Positions 19,649 to 27,625 of a DNA stretch of 64,000 nt are shown piece after piece (the stretch's first letter is position 1; each line of letters begins with the position of its first letter). The position numbers and the translations under genes were made by a program. Source of the stretch: Paraburkholderia diazotrophica (GTDB taxonomy: Bacteria; Pseudomonadota; Gammaproteobacteria; Burkholderiales; Burkholderiaceae); assembly GCF_900108945.1 (NCBI RefSeq), contig NZ_FNYE01000015.1:1-64000 (forward strand), in the 5' to 3' direction. The notes under the pieces are model-generated. The model did not search any database. It saw only the letters and a list, made by a program, of their open reading frames with translations, and was not told the origin of the DNA.

Positions 19649-20398
19649 TCAACGCGGCATATGCGGTATCGCCTCGTTGCTCGCGACGTTCAGCTGATGC
19701 ACCTGTCGATGCATCTTGTTCAGCTGGGCCTGCGCGGCCGTACGCTGCGCTTCGAGCTGCGCCACTTCCTTGCGCAACTGATGCTGACGGCTCGTGACGG
19801 TCTGATCCTGCGCGGACGTGCGTTGCAGGCTCTGGCGCAGACGCTCGGCCTGCGTCTCGGATTCGGCGATCAGGCGCTTCAACTGTTCGTTGTGTGCTTC
19901 GAGTTGCAAGCGTCGGGTCTGATCGTCGGCGAGACGCGTCGCCTGTTCCTGCATGTGGTGAAAGAGCTGCTTCGCCATGTTGAGATCGCTCGTGGTCAGC
20001 ACGCGCCACAACTGATCGTCCTGCAACAGCGCGACGAAATATTTCAATTCCCTTGGATAGAACAGCAGGTTCACCGAATAGTCAAAAGTGCGAAATATAT
20101 GAAACACGGTGAGCTCTTCGTTGTCGAGCATGCGCTCGACTTCGGCTGCGTCCGCCAGTTGCACGGCGCGTCCGTTCGCCTGCGCGGGCGTGAGCTGCAC
20201 CGCATGCAGCGGCGTCACGGGGCGCAGCGGCGGATTGACGGGCGATGGGCCGGGAGTCTCGGACGGCGTGCTGTCGCTCGTCGGTTCCTCGTCGATCTGG
20301 GCGGATTGGCTGTGCGGCACGTCGGGCGCCTCGAAGTGAAACTGATGCGCGGCGCCATTGCTGGCCGGCGCGCGACGCATGTGCAGAAGACTTTTCAC
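19649..20398 (-). CDS. DUF2968-like coiled-coil protein
   Basis: Protein of 249 residues. After a Pro/Ser/Thr-rich N-terminal 70 residues comes a globular part (EELTVFHIFRTFDYSVNLLF, YPRELKYFVALLQDDQLWRV) and then a long coiled coil rich in Gln, Arg and Leu to the C-terminus. This order fits DUF2968 proteins seen in Burkholderia; no function is known. GTG at 20398 was chosen because GAGG precedes it; the long upstream open frame (to 20695) overlaps another minus gene and has no protein-like character. Confidence 0.6.
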   Translation of the reverse strand: MKSLLHMRRAPASNGAAHQFHFEAPDVPHSQSAQIDEEPTSDSTPSETPGPSPVNPPLRPVTPLHAVQLTPAQANGRAVQLADAAEVERMLDNEELTVFHIFRTFDYSVNLLFYPRELKYFVALLQDDQLWRVLTTSDLNMAKQLFHHMQEQATRLADDQTRRLQLEAHNEQLKRLIAESETQAERLRQSLQRTSAQDQTVTSRQHQLRKEVAQLEAQRTAAQAQLNKMHRQVHQLNVASNEAIPHMPR

Positions 20399-20453
20399 GA
20401 TGAATCCTCGATAGGCGGGCGAAATGCCCGACCTCTTCAGGGTTGCGGGCGCA

Positions 20454-20774
20454 TCAATGCAGCGTGCGTTGCGGACGCGCGAGATCGTCGAATAGCGCAT
20501 GGTCGGGTTCAAGCGCGAAGAGCCACGACTGGTCGTATTCGCTGAGCGTTTCGAGCGCTTGCCGTAACTGCTCGACCGCGACGGCGGGAATTTCGACGCT
20601 CGCTTCGACGCCGCTCGACAGCTTGCGCACGCTCGCCAGTTGCACGAGGGCATCGGCGGCTTCGGCAACATCGACGGCGAACACGAGATGCGCATTGAGC
20701 AATTCGACCAGCGCGGGCGATGCCGTCATCTCATCGACGTTCAATTGCACGGCAAGAAACAGGGCTTTGTTCAT
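20454..20774 (-). CDS. Small conserved-looking protein, unknown function
   Basis: Protein of 106 residues, acidic and rich in Ala, Leu and Val, with no signal peptide or membrane helix. It reads as a mixed alpha/beta domain (LFLAVQLNVDE, VFAVDVAEAADALVQLA, SVEIPAVAVEQLRQALETL). AGGAGG stands 5 bases before the ATG at 20774, which strongly supports this start. It lies 55 bp upstream of the DUF2968-like gene on the same strand, so the two probably form an operon. I do not recognise the family. Confidence 0.65.
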   Translation of the reverse strand: MNKALFLAVQLNVDEMTASPALVELLNAHLVFAVDVAEAADALVQLASVRKLSSGVEASVEIPAVAVEQLRQALETLSEYDQSWLFALEPDHALFDDLARPQRTLH

Positions 20775-21012
20775 CGGACCTCCTCGCTGGCATCGAACCA
20801 CTGATGGTGGACCGACCGTCTCGCCGCGCATCGCCATGCGCGCACCTATTCGTCTGACAGGACACCAGGTTCAGTATAGACGAGCACTTCAGCTATGCAA
20901 TGGCTTGCGAACCGCATGAAACGGTCGTCTGCGGGGTGCGAGCAAGCAGCGTGCACGGTCGGGACGGCCACTATAATGACCCCTCCCGACACTGAGAACG
21001 AGCGAGCAGGCC

Positions 21013-21324
21013 ATGAAAATCGTCCGCAGCAGAACCTTTACAGCCGAGCGTGCGTGGGGCGCGCTCGACATCGCGAACATGAACGGCATCACGACGCGTC
21101 TGCACTGGACCGATCAGCCGTACAAGTGGCACGTGAACGATGGCGAAGAAGTGTTCGCCGTGCTCGATGGCCGCGTGGAGATGCGCTATCGCGAAGCGGG
21201 CGTCGAGCATTCGACAGTGCTGGAGACGGGCGACGTGTTCCATGCGTCGATCGGCACCGAGCACGTTGCGCATCCCATCGGCGAGGCGCGCATTCTGGTG
21301 ATCGAGTCGGAAGGCAGCGTATGA
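21013..21324 (+). CDS. Cupin domain-containing protein
   Basis: Small single-domain beta-barrel protein of 103 residues. The cupin pattern is visible: WHVNDGEEVFAVLDGRVEMRY in the first motif and GDVFHASIGTEHVA in the second. His and Glu residues for metal binding are partly kept. Such small cupins bind a metal or small ligand; the function here is unknown. The ATG at 21013 has a weak GAGCGAG upstream. Confidence 0.8.
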   Translation: MKIVRSRTFTAERAWGALDIANMNGITTRLHWTDQPYKWHVNDGEEVFAVLDGRVEMRYREAGVEHSTVLETGDVFHASIGTEHVAHPIGEARILVIESEGSV

Positions 21325-21353
21325 CCGGCCGCTCGTCGCACGGCGTCAATTGA

Positions 21354-21408
21354 TTCGGATTGCAAACGGATTGACAACGGGTTGACAACGGATTGCCAAC
21401 GGAGTGGA
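21354..21408 (+). repeat. 11-bp tandem array (AACGGATTGAC-like)
   Basis: Units at 21365, 21376, 21387 and 21398 follow AACGGNTTGAC with a degenerate copy at 21354. The spacing is exactly 11 bp, one helical turn. It lies between the cupin gene and the NlpD-like gene. Confidence 0.75.
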
Positions 21409-21592
21409 CGCGGCAGCAGATGCGTCGGGTCAGGCAATCCCGACACGTTGACGTCGGGCGATCGTCATTTTGCAGACCGATGAGCGAGGCATAATACTTG
21501 CACCGCAGATTGCATTTTCGATCCCGCTACACGTTCAAACGACGGCAGGCTTTCGAGGGCCGCTGTCTCACATCGCGTCGAGGGCCACAAAA

Positions 21593-22348
21593 ATGACAGT
21601 AAAACGGCAACACGTCGTCACGCAGCTTCTGGTTTCGCTTGCCGCCGCGAGCATGCTCGGCGCGTGCACGACGTATCCGTGGGAAACGACGCAGGCGCCC
21701 ACGTACCGGACGCAAGGCGGCGCCGCGGCCAATGGCGTGCCCGCCGGTTTCTATCGCGTGAATCCCGGCGATACGCTGCAAAGCGTCGCGGGCGCGTTCG
21801 GCCAGCATGCGCAGGACGTGGCGACGTGGAACGGGCTGACGCTGTCATCTCCCGTCGCGCCCGGCCAGGTGCTGCGTGTCGGGCCGCCGTCCTTCGCGCA
21901 GACCACGCCTGTGCCGACGCCCACGCCTTCGACGATACCCGTTCCGCCGCCTGCTGCCGCACCCGCTGCGCCCGCCGCGCCCGTGCAAGGCGTGCTCGCG
22001 TGGCCGTTGCGCGGGCCGATTCTCAAGCCGTTCGTGCCCGGCAGAACCAAGGGCATCGTGATCGGCGGACGCCCGGGCGATCAGGTGAGAGCGGCCGCCG
22101 CGGGGCGCGTCGTCTACGCGGGGACGGGCATCGAGGCGTATGGGCCGCTCGTCATCATCAAGCACGACGACACGCTGATCACCGCCTATGGACAGAACAG
22201 CCGGCTGCTCGTGCAGGAAGGCGATGCCGTCGCGCAAGGCCAGCCAATCGGCGAGGTGGGCGCGGACAACAACGGCGTGCCGTCGATCCAGTTCGAAGTG
22301 CGCAAGGACGGCAAGCCCGTCGATCCGCTTGGGTGGCTGCCGCGATAA
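21593..22348 (+). CDS. NlpD-like lipoprotein with LysM and degenerate M23 domain
   Basis: Outer-membrane lipoprotein of 251 residues. The lipobox is LGAC (Cys about residue 24). A LysM domain follows (YRVNPGDTLQSVAGAFGQ ... PGQVLRVG), then a Pro/Thr-rich linker and an M23-like domain (GRVVYAG ... GLIT-like loop). The catalytic zinc residues are lost: the site that should read HxxxD is GIVIGG and the final HxHFE is IQFEVR. So, like NlpD, it probably activates a cell-wall amidase rather than cutting peptidoglycan itself (inference). It is a separate gene from the rpoS-linked nlpD. Confidence 0.87.
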   Translation: MTVKRQHVVTQLLVSLAAASMLGACTTYPWETTQAPTYRTQGGAAANGVPAGFYRVNPGDTLQSVAGAFGQHAQDVATWNGLTLSSPVAPGQVLRVGPPSFAQTTPVPTPTPSTIPVPPPAAAPAAPAAPVQGVLAWPLRGPILKPFVPGRTKGIVIGGRPGDQVRAAAAGRVVYAGTGIEAYGPLVIIKHDDTLITAYGQNSRLLVQEGDAVAQGQPIGEVGADNNGVPSIQFEVRKDGKPVDPLGWLPR

Positions 22349-22670
22349 ACAGGCGATAAGCACGCGATAAGCACGCGAATCAATCCATAAAAATCCGCGC
22401 CGCGCCCGTTCGGGTCCGTTCAACGGGCGCGGTTTTATCGGCATCAGATCGGATGAATGGACCCATGCGGGCAGCACGCCCGCATCCATCCGCGAGACAA
22501 CACATCGACAACCGACAGTTGGTCCGCAGCAATCACCCCGGCATGATGAAGTCGGCACAAGTCCCGTCGCATAAGGCTTCGTGGCGTTATGGCATGGTGC
22601 GTGCAGCAAGTGGACCGAGCACGGCGCCGCTCGCGCTCACCATTCCACATACCGTTGCCGGAGACACATC
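22349..22670. other. Intergenic region with a terminator, upstream of the leader-peptide gene
   Basis: About 320 bp. It begins with short GATAAGCACGC repeats and the terminator at 22400-22436. The rest probably carries the promoter of the small double-glycine peptide gene, but no clear promoter pair was identified. Confidence 0.4.
22400..22436 (+). terminator. Intrinsic terminator after the NlpD-like gene
   Basis: Perfect 11-bp stem (CCGCGCCCGTT / AACGGGCGCGG) with an 11-base loop, followed by TTTTATC. It lies about 50 bp past the stop codon. Confidence 0.88.
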
Positions 22671-22892
22671 ATGAACACTTTGCTTGTGAAAGACCTGCCG
22701 AGGGTCGATGAACTCGATCGCGAAACCGCCAGGAGGGTGCGTGGCGGCATGCTCACGATAAAGGCGGCGGAACCGCCGGCATGGCTCAAGCTTCCCCCTG
22801 TGACGATGCCCGCCCAGGTGACGCTGCCGCTGCATCCCGTGGTCATGCCGTACGACGGGCCGATGCCGCCGCAGGACCCGCGTCTGCAATGA
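22671..22892 (+). CDS. Small peptide with a double-glycine (GG) type leader
   Basis: Peptide of 73 residues. The first 26 residues look like a class II bacteriocin-type leader: VKDLPRVDELDRETARRVRGG, with the E-L-D...V-R-G-G spacing recognised by C39-peptidase exporters (established for other GG-leader peptides). The predicted mature part starts at Met27 and is Pro/Leu/Val-rich with PPVTMPAQVTLPLHPVVMP. No C39-type ABC transporter lies nearby. The ATG at 22671 follows GGAGACAC. A 12-bp-stem hairpin follows the stop. Export and processing are inferred. Confidence 0.65.
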   Translation: MNTLLVKDLPRVDELDRETARRVRGGMLTIKAAEPPAWLKLPPVTMPAQVTLPLHPVVMPYDGPMPPQDPRLQ

Positions 22893-22927
22893 CGCCTGGG
22901 TTGTCGAAAGAACTGATCCCCAAAATG

Positions 22928-22963
22928 CAACGAGGCGAGACCGCAGCGCGGCTCGCCTCGTTG
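22928..22963 (+). terminator. Hairpin after the GG-leader peptide gene
   Basis: Perfect 12-bp stem (CAACGAGGCGAG / CTCGCCTCGTTG) 36 bp after the stop codon. No T tract follows, so it is a likely but not certain terminator. Confidence 0.6.
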
Positions 22964-23163
22964 CCGTATGCGTCGTCGTATTCGTTCAAGCGATCGGGGC
23001 CGGTCCACGTCCCATCAACCGCGATGCGACGCTCATGCCTTGCGCAGTCGCTCCGCATCGCGCCGGCAGTGACCTGCATCATGGACCGGCGGTCGATACT
23101 GTGTCACAGCCGCCTGTCAGCGAGTATCAGGATTCTTCGAAAATAACGCGCGAAGTTTCCGGC

Positions 23164-24810
23164 TCAAGCGATCGCGAGCTGCACGACCTTCACGATGACG
23201 AGCGCGACAGCCACCACCAGATAGCCGCGCAACGCGCCCATCCAGATGCGTCGCGACAGCGTCAGCACGGGCTTCGGCAGATCGGCGAGCGGCGGCGTGC
23301 GCCACGCGTCGCGCTCGGCCTTGCTGACGACGCTGGCGGTCGCAGCGGCCGGCAGCACGCCGCGTACACGGCGCAGCGCCGTCGTTGCCGCGAGCACGAT
23401 CACGGCGAGCAGCGTGCCGCCGACGAGAATGTCGATGATCGCGTGTCCGCTGATGTCCGGATACACGACTGACGCGGTCAGCACGATCGACAGCAGCACC
23501 AGCGCCCACACCACGGAACCCGTGAAGAGGTTCAGCCGCTGCGAGTTGACCCACGGCCCGAGCACGTCGCGATCGTTGCACAGCAGGAGCAGGAACACGG
23601 TTGCGCTCGGCAGCAGCACGCCCGCGAGCGTCTGTACGGCTTCCGTCAGCAGGCCGAGCGGGCTGCCGGGAATCAGCACGAGTCCCGCGGCCGCGGCCAC
23701 GATGCCGAAGTACACGAGATAGAAGCCCTTCGCGTCGCCGACACCGCGATGCAGCGAGTGACGGATCTTGAACACGTCGCCGATCGCATAGGCCGTCGAC
23801 AGCGACACGGCCGCCGCACCGATGATGCACGCGTCGAGCAGCGCAACCGCGAACAGCACGGCGGGCGTGCGGCCCGCGTACTTTTCGAGGCCCGCGATGA
23901 TGCCGCCCGCATCGGTGAACTGGCCCAGCTCGGGCTTGCCGCCGAACAGCGCCGCGCTGAACGAGATCATCGCGATTGCGCCGATCAGCACGAACACGAT
24001 GCCGATCCACAGGTCGGCCTTCTCGTACTTCATAAAGCGCGGCGTGATGCGCTTGTCGATCACATAGCTCTGCTGGAAGAACAGTTGCCACGGCGCAATC
24101 GTGGTGCCGACGATGCCGATCACGAGCAGCATCACATCGGAGAGCTTCGCGTGCGCGGGCCATGCGGGCACGAAGAGGTGATGCGCCATCTGCGACACGG
24201 GCGGATGGATCGTCACGAGCACGGGCACGAGCAGCAGGCTCATCACGCACAGCACGATCGCGAAGCGTTCGAAGCGCTTGAAGTCGCCCGTGCTGACGGC
24301 TGCCATCGTCAATGCGGCCGCGATGCACACGCCCGCGATCTTCGATACGCCGAAGAAGTCGAGCACGAACGTAATGCCGATGAACTCGGTGACGATCGTC
24401 AGCGCGTTGAGAATGAACAGGTCGATCACGCTGAATGCACCCCAGAACTTGCCGAAGCGCTCGAAGATCAGGCGCGCGTGACCGACGCCCGTGACGGCGC
24501 CCAGACGCAGCACCATCTCCTGATTGACGTACAGCACGGGCACGAGCAGCAGCAGCGTCCACAGCAGCGTGGTGCCGTAGTTTTGTCCCGCTTGCGTGTA
24601 GGTGCCGAAGGCGCCCGCGTCGTTATCGCCGACCATCACGATGAGGCCGGGTCCGACGATCGCGAGCAGCGTGCGCAGACGCGCACCCCAGCTGTTGCGT
24701 GGCGCCGTGTCGTGGTGCGCAATCGTGCCGAACGCGCCGCGGATGTCGCCGATGTGCGCGTCGTCGAGAACTGCGGTGCGCGTCGGCAGGGCTTGTGGTG
24801 GAGTAGCCAT
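23164..24810 (-). CDS. NRAMP-family divalent metal transporter, non-canonical motif
   Basis: Inner-membrane transporter of 548 residues with about eleven hydrophobic helices in the NRAMP/LeuT pattern. Canonical NRAMP proteins carry DPGN in helix 1 and an M-P-H motif in helix 6. Here helix 1 reads GDNDAGAF (residues 61-68) and helix 6 reads TTIAPWQLFFQQS (APW at 239-241). The metal-site Asn and Met are thus changed, as in NRAMP-related proteins that move other ions. The fold is clear; the ion is not. The N-terminal 40 residues are hydrophilic. It is divergent from the nitrile hydratase cluster 1 kb away. Confidence 0.85.
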   Translation of the reverse strand: MATPPQALPTRTAVLDDAHIGDIRGAFGTIAHHDTAPRNSWGARLRTLLAIVGPGLIVMVGDNDAGAFGTYTQAGQNYGTTLLWTLLLLVPVLYVNQEMVLRLGAVTGVGHARLIFERFGKFWGAFSVIDLFILNALTIVTEFIGITFVLDFFGVSKIAGVCIAAALTMAAVSTGDFKRFERFAIVLCVMSLLLVPVLVTIHPPVSQMAHHLFVPAWPAHAKLSDVMLLVIGIVGTTIAPWQLFFQQSYVIDKRITPRFMKYEKADLWIGIVFVLIGAIAMISFSAALFGGKPELGQFTDAGGIIAGLEKYAGRTPAVLFAVALLDACIIGAAAVSLSTAYAIGDVFKIRHSLHRGVGDAKGFYLVYFGIVAAAAGLVLIPGSPLGLLTEAVQTLAGVLLPSATVFLLLLCNDRDVLGPWVNSQRLNLFTGSVVWALVLLSIVLTASVVYPDISGHAIIDILVGGTLLAVIVLAATTALRRVRGVLPAAATASVVSKAERDAWRTPPLADLPKPVLTLSRRIWMGALRGYLVVAVALVIVKVVQLAIA

Positions 24811-24852
24811 TTTTATTCTCCCTTGAACGGATATTGGTCGAATGATTTCCGT

Positions 24853-25014
24853 TTAAACCGCGGACCGCCTGCTCAAGCGGGCAACGATCCTGTCAAACGC
24901 GCGAACGGCCGTCGCGAACACGCGGCGCCGTCCATCCTTCAGCGAAAGGAACGCGTCGTAGTGCGCGCGTGCTTCGCGGGTTTGCGGCAATGTCGAAAGA
25001 AGCAGGAAGTGCAT
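24853..25014 (-). CDS. Possible small protein upstream of the NRAMP-like gene
   Basis: Open frame of 53 residues, basic at the C-terminus (RIVARLSRRSAV), no recognised domain. GGAG lies about 10 bases before the ATG at 25014, and the stop is 42 bp from the NRAMP-like start on the same strand. It could be a real small gene or a leader ORF affecting the transporter gene; evidence is weak. Confidence 0.35.
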   Translation of the reverse strand: MHFLLLSTLPQTREARAHYDAFLSLKDGRRRVFATAVRAFDRIVARLSRRSAV

Positions 25015-25101
25015 GTCGGTTCTCCAGCACGAAGGCTCGTGCATGCGAGGCGGCAAGGGCCGGAGAATCGAGGGAAATCGAATGCGCTCGGCGTGCCTGC
25101 C

Positions 25102-25416
25102 TCAGGTCGGTAAAGGCGTATCTGGGTTCATCGGCTGACTGTCACTGTCGGGCATGGCGGCTCCACTATCGTTGATGTTTCCGTTGACGGCGTCGCGGGA
25201 CGCCGTGTCATGCGCGTGGCACAGCGGACATACAGGACACACGATTTCGAACGGCTCACGGCGAATTGCGTCCGTTGCGTCGGGACACGTGCATGCATGC
25301 CTGTCCCCCGCGCATTGGCACGCGACGCCTACGGCGTAGCAGGCATGCACGGCCAAACGGGATGCGAATGGCCTCGATGCGCCGCAAATCGCCGGCGTAC
25401 GCACATGTAAGCGCAA
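25102..25416 (-). CDS. Candidate Cys-rich small protein
   Basis: Open frame of 104 residues with nine cysteines, eight of them in a 45-residue block: VHACYAVGVACQC, HACTCPD and IVCPVCPLCHAHD. The CxC, CxC and CxxCxxCHxH spacing would suit metal binding. No ribosome site precedes the ATG at 25416 and a later start is possible. It lies between a metal transporter and a metalloenzyme cluster. Reading could still be a GC-driven accident; I would not name a family. Confidence 0.3.
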   Translation of the reverse strand: MRLHVRTPAICGASRPFASRLAVHACYAVGVACQCAGDRHACTCPDATDAIRREPFEIVCPVCPLCHAHDTASRDAVNGNINDSGAAMPDSDSQPMNPDTPLPT

Positions 25417-25860
25417 GCGCCGCGACGCGAACGCGAGGCCGCAACGGGCGACCGCGATCGTGCGCGAATGCGCTACGCGCCAATGGCGCTAAACAGGATG
25501 CACGAGGAATGAAACTGCGACGCGCACCGTCTGCCTGCTGGCAAGACGGCGGCTAGATGAGGGAAGCGCGGACGTCTTGCCGGTCAGGCGGCGAATCTGT
25601 TCGAAAACGTACTACTGCAACTGTCCAAGGCAACGCCCCTCAAATTGAGATAAGAGAATTTTATGCCCGCTTCGGAAGTCAAGTCAATCTGCTTCCTTAA
25701 GCAGAACAGAAATATGTGGGGCAGCGCGCATTCCCGGCGGGCCTTGCGGCATGTCGGCCGCGCTCGTTTGGCGCCCATTTCGCGCCCATTTGGCGCCCGT
25801 TTGCATTCGCCGCTTTGCCCGACCATACTGGTTCGGTGTCGCATTCTTCAGGCAGAGCAG
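25417..25860. other. Upstream region of the nitrile hydratase operon
   Basis: No convincing gene. An AT-richer stretch at about 25600-25720 (TTGAGATAAGAGAATTTTAT and nearby) probably holds the promoter. Three 11-bp tandem units lie at 25770-25802, between that stretch and the start codon. Confidence 0.45.
25770..25802 (+). repeat. Three 11-bp tandem units upstream of nitrile hydratase
   Basis: GGCGCCCATTT, CGCGCCCATTT and GGCGCCCGTTT at 25770, 25781 and 25792. The 11-bp spacing places the units on one face of the helix, as for a multimeric operator; no regulator is known. Confidence 0.75.
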
Positions 25861-26526
25861 ATGAGCCACGACGCCACGCATGACCACGACGATCACCGTC
25901 ACGCGCACGAAGGCAGCGCGCTGCCCGAGATGGATCTGCGCGTGCGCGCGCTTGAATCGCTGCTGGTCGAGAAGGGCTACGTCGATCCGAAAGCGCTCGA
26001 CGTGCTGATCGAAACGTATGAAACGAAGGTCGGTCCGCGCAACGGCGCGCGCGTGGTCGCGAAGGCATGGCGCGATGCGGACTTCCGCCGCTGGCTGCTC
26101 GACGACGCGACGGCGGCCATCGCGTCGCTTGGCTATACGGGGCGGCAAGGCGAGCACATGGTCGCGCTCGAGAATACGCCGCGCGTGCACAACATGGTCG
26201 TCTGCACGCTGTGCTCGTGCTATCCGTGGCCTGTGCTCGGCTTGCCGCCGGTCTGGTACAAATCGGCGCCTTACCGCTCGCGCGCGGTGATCGATCCGCG
26301 CGGGGTGCTGGAGGAATTCGGCGTCGCGCTGCCGGACGAGACGGAAATTCGCGTGTGGGACTCGACGGCCGAAGTGCGCTATCTCGTGCTGCCGATGTGT
26401 CCGCCCGGCACGCAAGCGCTGAGCGACGATGAACTCGCGGATCTCGTCACGCGCGACTCGATGATCGGCACGGGCTTGCCGCGCTCGCCGCACGAAGCCG
26501 CAGCGCGCAACGGAGGCCGATCGTGA
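25861..26526 (+). CDS. nthA: Nitrile hydratase subunit alpha, cobalt type
   Basis: Metal-bearing subunit of nitrile hydratase, which hydrates nitriles to amides in the cytoplasm. It has 221 residues, and the metal claw is VCTLCSCYPW with Cys115, Cys118 and Cys120. Thr at 116 is the residue known to mark cobalt enzymes (iron enzymes have Ser). The motif GLPPVWYKSAPYRSRAV and the late LPMCPPGT are typical. The N-terminus is unusual: about six His in the first 17 residues. The ATG at 25861 has only a weak ribosome site. Its stop overlaps the beta start. Confidence 0.95.
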   Translation: MSHDATHDHDDHRHAHEGSALPEMDLRVRALESLLVEKGYVDPKALDVLIETYETKVGPRNGARVVAKAWRDADFRRWLLDDATAAIASLGYTGRQGEHMVALENTPRVHNMVVCTLCSCYPWPVLGLPPVWYKSAPYRSRAVIDPRGVLEEFGVALPDETEIRVWDSTAEVRYLVLPMCPPGTQALSDDELADLVTRDSMIGTGLPRSPHEAAARNGGRS

Positions 26527-27188
26527 ACGGCGCACAGGACCTGGGCGGGATGCAGTCGTTCGGCCCCGTTGTGCACGAAGCCGACGAGCCATATTTCCAT
26601 GCGGACTGGGAACGGCACGTCCTCGCGTTGACGATCGCAATGGGCGCAACGGGCAAATGGAACATCGACATGTCGCGTGCCGCGCGCGAGAGCCTGCCGC
26701 CCGCGCAGTATCTGTCGAGCAGCTACTACCAGATCTGGTTCGCCGGCTTGCGCAAGCTGCTGATCAACACGAGCCTTGCGACGCCAGACGAGATCGACAG
26801 CGGCCAGTCCCGGCATCCCGCCGCGCCATTGCCGCGCGTGCTCGCCGCCGATCAGGTCGAGCCGATGCTGTTTCGCGGCAGCCCCGCGTCGCGGCCCGCG
26901 CCCCGGGCGGCGCGCTTTGCCGTCGGCGATACGGTGCGCACGCGGCTCGTCAATCCGACGACGCATACGCGCCTGCCGCGCTACTGCCGCGGCAAGCGCG
27001 GCCAGATCGCCGCCGTGCACGGCGCGCATGTGTTTCCCGATTCGAATGCGCTCGGACGCGGTGAAGATCCGCAGTGGCTGTACACGGTACGGTTCGACGC
27101 CGCCGAACTGTGGGGCCGCGATACGACGGCGGCTTCCGTGTGCGTCGATTGCTGGGAGCCGTATCTCGAAGCGGAGAGCCCGGCATGA
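26523..27188 (+). CDS. nthB: Nitrile hydratase subunit beta
   Basis: Partner subunit of 221 residues; the active alpha2beta2 or alpha-beta dimer forms the active site at the interface. Typical start MNGAQDLGGMQSFGPV and the C-terminal SH3-like barrel (FAVGDTVRTRLVNPTTHTRLPRY ... LYTVRF ... VCVDCWEPYLE) are present. The GTG start at 26523 shares GTGA with the alpha stop, so the subunits are translationally coupled. The next gene overlaps by ATGA. Confidence 0.95.
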   Translation: MNGAQDLGGMQSFGPVVHEADEPYFHADWERHVLALTIAMGATGKWNIDMSRAARESLPPAQYLSSSYYQIWFAGLRKLLINTSLATPDEIDSGQSRHPAAPLPRVLAADQVEPMLFRGSPASRPAPRAARFAVGDTVRTRLVNPTTHTRLPRYCRGKRGQIAAVHGAHVFPDSNALGRGEDPQWLYTVRFDAAELWGRDTTAASVCVDCWEPYLEAESPA

Positions 27189-27559
27189 GCGCGCGGGTTT
27201 TCACGACTGCGCCTCGCGCGTTGCTCGACGCGCTGCCCGGCTTGCCGCGCGACGACGCCGGCCCCGTCTTCGCCGCGCCGTGGCAGGCGGCGGCGTTCGC
27301 GATGACGCTCGCGCTGCATGAGCGCGGCGTATTCACCTGGTCCGAATGGGCTGCGCAGCTGGCGGATGCGATCCGCGACGCCCAGGCGCTAGGCGACCCC
27401 GATCAGGGCGACACCTACTACGCGCACTGGCTGACGGCGCTCGAACGCATCGCGACGGCGAAGGGCTGCGTGACGCGCGACGGGCTGATCGACCGGAAGA
27501 ACGCATGGGATGCAGCAGCGCGCCGCACCCCACACGGCCAGCCGATCGGGCTGGACTGA
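27185..27559 (+). CDS. Nitrile hydratase activator/accessory protein
   Basis: Small protein of 124 residues that resembles the N-terminal part of the beta subunit (FAAPWQAAAFAMTLALHERGVFTWSEWA ... YYAHWLTALERI). Such proteins act as metallochaperones that deliver cobalt to the alpha subunit (known for the family). The ATG at 27185 overlaps the beta stop (ATGA), making a three-gene coupled operon. No amidase or cobalt transporter follows. Confidence 0.9.
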   Translation: MSARVFTTAPRALLDALPGLPRDDAGPVFAAPWQAAAFAMTLALHERGVFTWSEWAAQLADAIRDAQALGDPDQGDTYYAHWLTALERIATAKGCVTRDGLIDRKNAWDAAARRTPHGQPIGLD

Positions 27560-27625
27560 ACACGCGCGAGCCGCGCATGGCCGACGACGCGCGCGCTCCG
27601 GCGAGCGCACGCGGTCACTGCACTG

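Noticed and set aside
23749..25113. 454-codon open frame antisense to the NRAMP-like gene
   Set aside because: His/Arg/Asp-rich shadow without any motif.
25791..25806. Sigma-54-like TGGCGC...TTGC before nitrile hydratase
   Set aside because: The spacing between the GG and GC elements is one base short and the match is made by the 11-bp repeat.
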